The notes beneath the pieces are model-generated. The model had not been told where the DNA came from. It saw only the letters and a program-made list of their open reading frames with translations, and did no database searches. Below are positions 45,250 through 46,559 of a stretch of 46,559 bases of DNA, piece after piece. The DNA is from Planctomycetales bacterium (GTDB lineage Bacteria; Planctomycetota; Planctomycetia; Isosphaerales; Isosphaeraceae). The stretch is from contig DAIDHB010000092.1 of the NCBI GenBank assembly GCA_027452145.1, forward strand, positions 1 to 46,559. Reading direction: 5' to 3'. The first letter of the stretch is position 1, and the number at the start of each line of letters is the position of its first letter. The translations under genes were made by a program, and so were the position numbers.

Positions 45250-46559
45250 ATGAACATCCAGCTACTTCGTCGCCCGATCGCGGAGGTCAGGTCGCAATGG
45301 CTCGTCGTGGGCCTGTTCGAGGATGAAACGGGATCCCCGCACGGCGCGTGCCTGATGGGCCTGGAAGACACGGTCCGACGACTCGTGGCGGACAGGGATG
45401 CTAGCGGCAGCCTTGGCGAGCTGTCGGTGGTCCACAACCCGTCGGGCCTCGAGGCGGCCTCGGCGCTGCTGGTCGGCCTGGGCCCCCGAAAGCGCTTTGA
45501 CGCCGGAGCGGCGCTCACGGCCGGAGTGGCCGCGACCAAACGGCTGGCGGCCCGGGCTCGAGAGACCGTCGCGTTCGTCCTGCCTCCGTCGGACGACCCG
45601 GCCGGCACGGCGTCCGCCATCGTCGAGGGCACGATGGTCGGCACGCGCAGCCCCGCCCTGCACCGGTCCGAGCCCAACCGCCATGCCTTCGGGACGTTCA
45701 GCCTCGTGACCGAAGAGGTCCCGGTGTCGCAAGCGGACGCCCTGGAGACGGCGATCAAGCGCGGGAAGATCGTCGGCGAGGCTGTTAACCTGGCCCGCGA
45801 CCTGGGCAACACACCGCCGGCTGAGAAGCCGCCGCGGCAACTCGCTGAGCGGATTCGCCTGGTCGCCGAGGATGCCGGGCTCGCCGTCGAGGTCTGGGAT
45901 GCCGCCAGGATCCAGCAGGAGCGGTTCGGCGGCCTGATGGGCGTCGCGGCCGGCTCGGAGGAGCAACCCCGCTTCGTGATCCTTCGTCACGCGCGCGGCG
46001 GCGATCGGCCGACCACGGCCCTCGTGGGCAAGGGCGTCACGTTCGACTCGGGTGGGCTCAGCATCAAGCCCAGCGCCTCGATGGAGGACATGAAGGCCGA
46101 CATGACTGGCGCCGCCGTCGTGGCCGCCGCCATGCAGGCCGCTGCCCGGCTCCAGCTCCCCCTTAACCTCGTCGGCTATCTGGCCCTGACCGAGAACATG
46201 ACCGGCGGCCGGGCGATGAAACTGGGCGATGTGCTCACGCACCGCAATGGCAAGACCGTCGAGGTCCTCAACACCGACGCCGAGGGACGCCTCATCCTCG
46301 CCGACGCCCTCAGCTTCGCCGTCGAGAACCGCCCCGACCGCCTCATCGACCTGGCCACCCTCACCGGCGCATGCATGGTCGCCCTCGGAACGCGGATCGC
46401 CGGACTCTTCGGCAATGACGACGCCTTCTGCGCCGAATTCCTCGACACCGCGCGCCAGACCGGCGAGCGCGCCTGGCGCATGCCGCTGGACGACGAATTC
46501 AAGGACGCCCTGAAGAGCAACGTCGCCGACCTCAAGAATGTCGGCGGGAAGTGGGGAGG
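45250..46559 (+). CDS. pepA: Leucyl aminopeptidase, M17 family (3' partial)
   Basis: The first 436 codons of a cytosol aminopeptidase; the window ends inside the gene. Start ATG 45250. The N-terminal domain is typical (LLRRPIAEVRSQWLVVGLFE). The catalytic domain shows ALVGKGVTFDSGGLSIKP, MEDMKADMTGAAVVAAAM and VEVLNTDAEGRLILADAL, the M17 motifs that hold the two zinc ions and the catalytic Lys and Arg. M17 enzymes remove N-terminal residues from peptides in the cytoplasm. The opposite strand is open for 326 codons and is a GC-rich shadow. It is divergent from the PEGA lipoprotein, with 213 bp between. Confidence 0.95.
   Translation, partial: MNIQLLRRPIAEVRSQWLVVGLFEDETGSPHGACLMGLEDTVRRLVADRDASGSLGELSVVHNPSGLEAASALLVGLGPRKRFDAGAALTAGVAATKRLAARARETVAFVLPPSDDPAGTASAIVEGTMVGTRSPALHRSEPNRHAFGTFSLVTEEVPVSQADALETAIKRGKIVGEAVNLARDLGNTPPAEKPPRQLAERIRLVAEDAGLAVEVWDAARIQQERFGGLMGVAAGSEEQPRFVILRHARGGDRPTTALVGKGVTFDSGGLSIKPSASMEDMKADMTGAAVVAAAMQAAARLQLPLNLVGYLALTENMTGGRAMKLGDVLTHRNGKTVEVLNTDAEGRLILADALSFAVENRPDRLIDLATLTGACMVALGTRIAGLFGNDDAFCAEFLDTARQTGERAWRMPLDDEFKDALKSNVADLKNVGGKWG

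Noticed and set aside
45262..46242. 326-codon - strand open frame opposite pepA
   Set aside because: The + strand encodes all M17 motifs; the reverse frame is compositional.
1..46559. tRNA or rRNA genes
   Set aside because: No cloverleaf with a T-loop consensus or rRNA-like conserved stretch was recognised by eye.

Overview
The window is very GC-rich DNA, densely coded on both strands. It most likely comes from a planctomycete of the Isosphaeraceae/Gemmatales type. The signs are: a surface protein whose N-terminus carries a 'LExRLLLS' sequence like the planctomycete LEPR-XLL export motif; a MoxR/DUF58/transglutaminase operon; an exosortase with a separate EpsI partner in an exopolysaccharide locus; and large proteins with Pro/Ala-rich linkers. 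This assignment is an inference, since no rRNA or tRNA was seen.

Region 1 (1-14.7 kb, all + strand) is an exopolysaccharide assembly operon. In order it holds: the C-terminal part of a Wzc-type chain-length/tyrosine kinase protein, an O-antigen-ligase/polymerase-like membrane protein, an FHA-linker-TM-TPR protein, an exosortase with intact Cys/Arg/His, an EpsI-type protein overlapping it by ATGA, GDP-mannose 4,6-dehydratase, an acyltransferase-3 protein, a second Wzy-like polymerase, two GT4 glycosyltransferases and a GT2 glycosyltransferase. It ends at a 16-bp perfect hairpin at 14665-14702. No flippase, initiating sugar-phosphate transferase, Wza or PEP-CTERM substrate is visible.

Region 2 (14.7-19.9 kb, - strand) is a convergent arm with an FkbM methyltransferase, two GT4 glycosyltransferases and, between them, a 417-residue Ser/Thr/Gly/Pro-rich secreted-type protein that could be a glycosylation target.

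Region 3 (20.0-29.3 kb, + strand) holds a MoxR-DUF58-TgpA operon behind a good sigma70-like promoter, a divergent YchF-like GTPase, a short reverse-strand membrane protein next to repeat relics, and a Prc/Tsp-type S41 protease with its own promoter and terminator. Three copies of a 26-bp palindromic repeat follow.

Region 4 (29.6-45.0 kb, - strand) reads, in transcription order: PEGA lipoprotein, nitrilase-family amidase, a 52-codon ORF overlapping its end, class-B asparagine synthetase, AhpD-like protein, a broken A-PCP-TE nonribosomal peptide synthetase, YceH/DUF480, a GH38-like very large protein, a BNR beta-propeller coupled by ATGA to a MoaD/ThiS-fold protein ending in Gly-Gly, and a double ABC-2 permease. 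The window closes with a divergent leucyl aminopeptidase (+) cut by the right edge.

The most interesting items are the FHA-TPR protein embedded in the kinase/exosortase locus, the BNR-MoaD(GG) coupled pair, the Ser/Thr-rich LEPR-like protein among glycosyltransferases, the decayed NRPS beside intact asnB/nitrilase genes, and the small ORF that overlaps the nitrilase gene.
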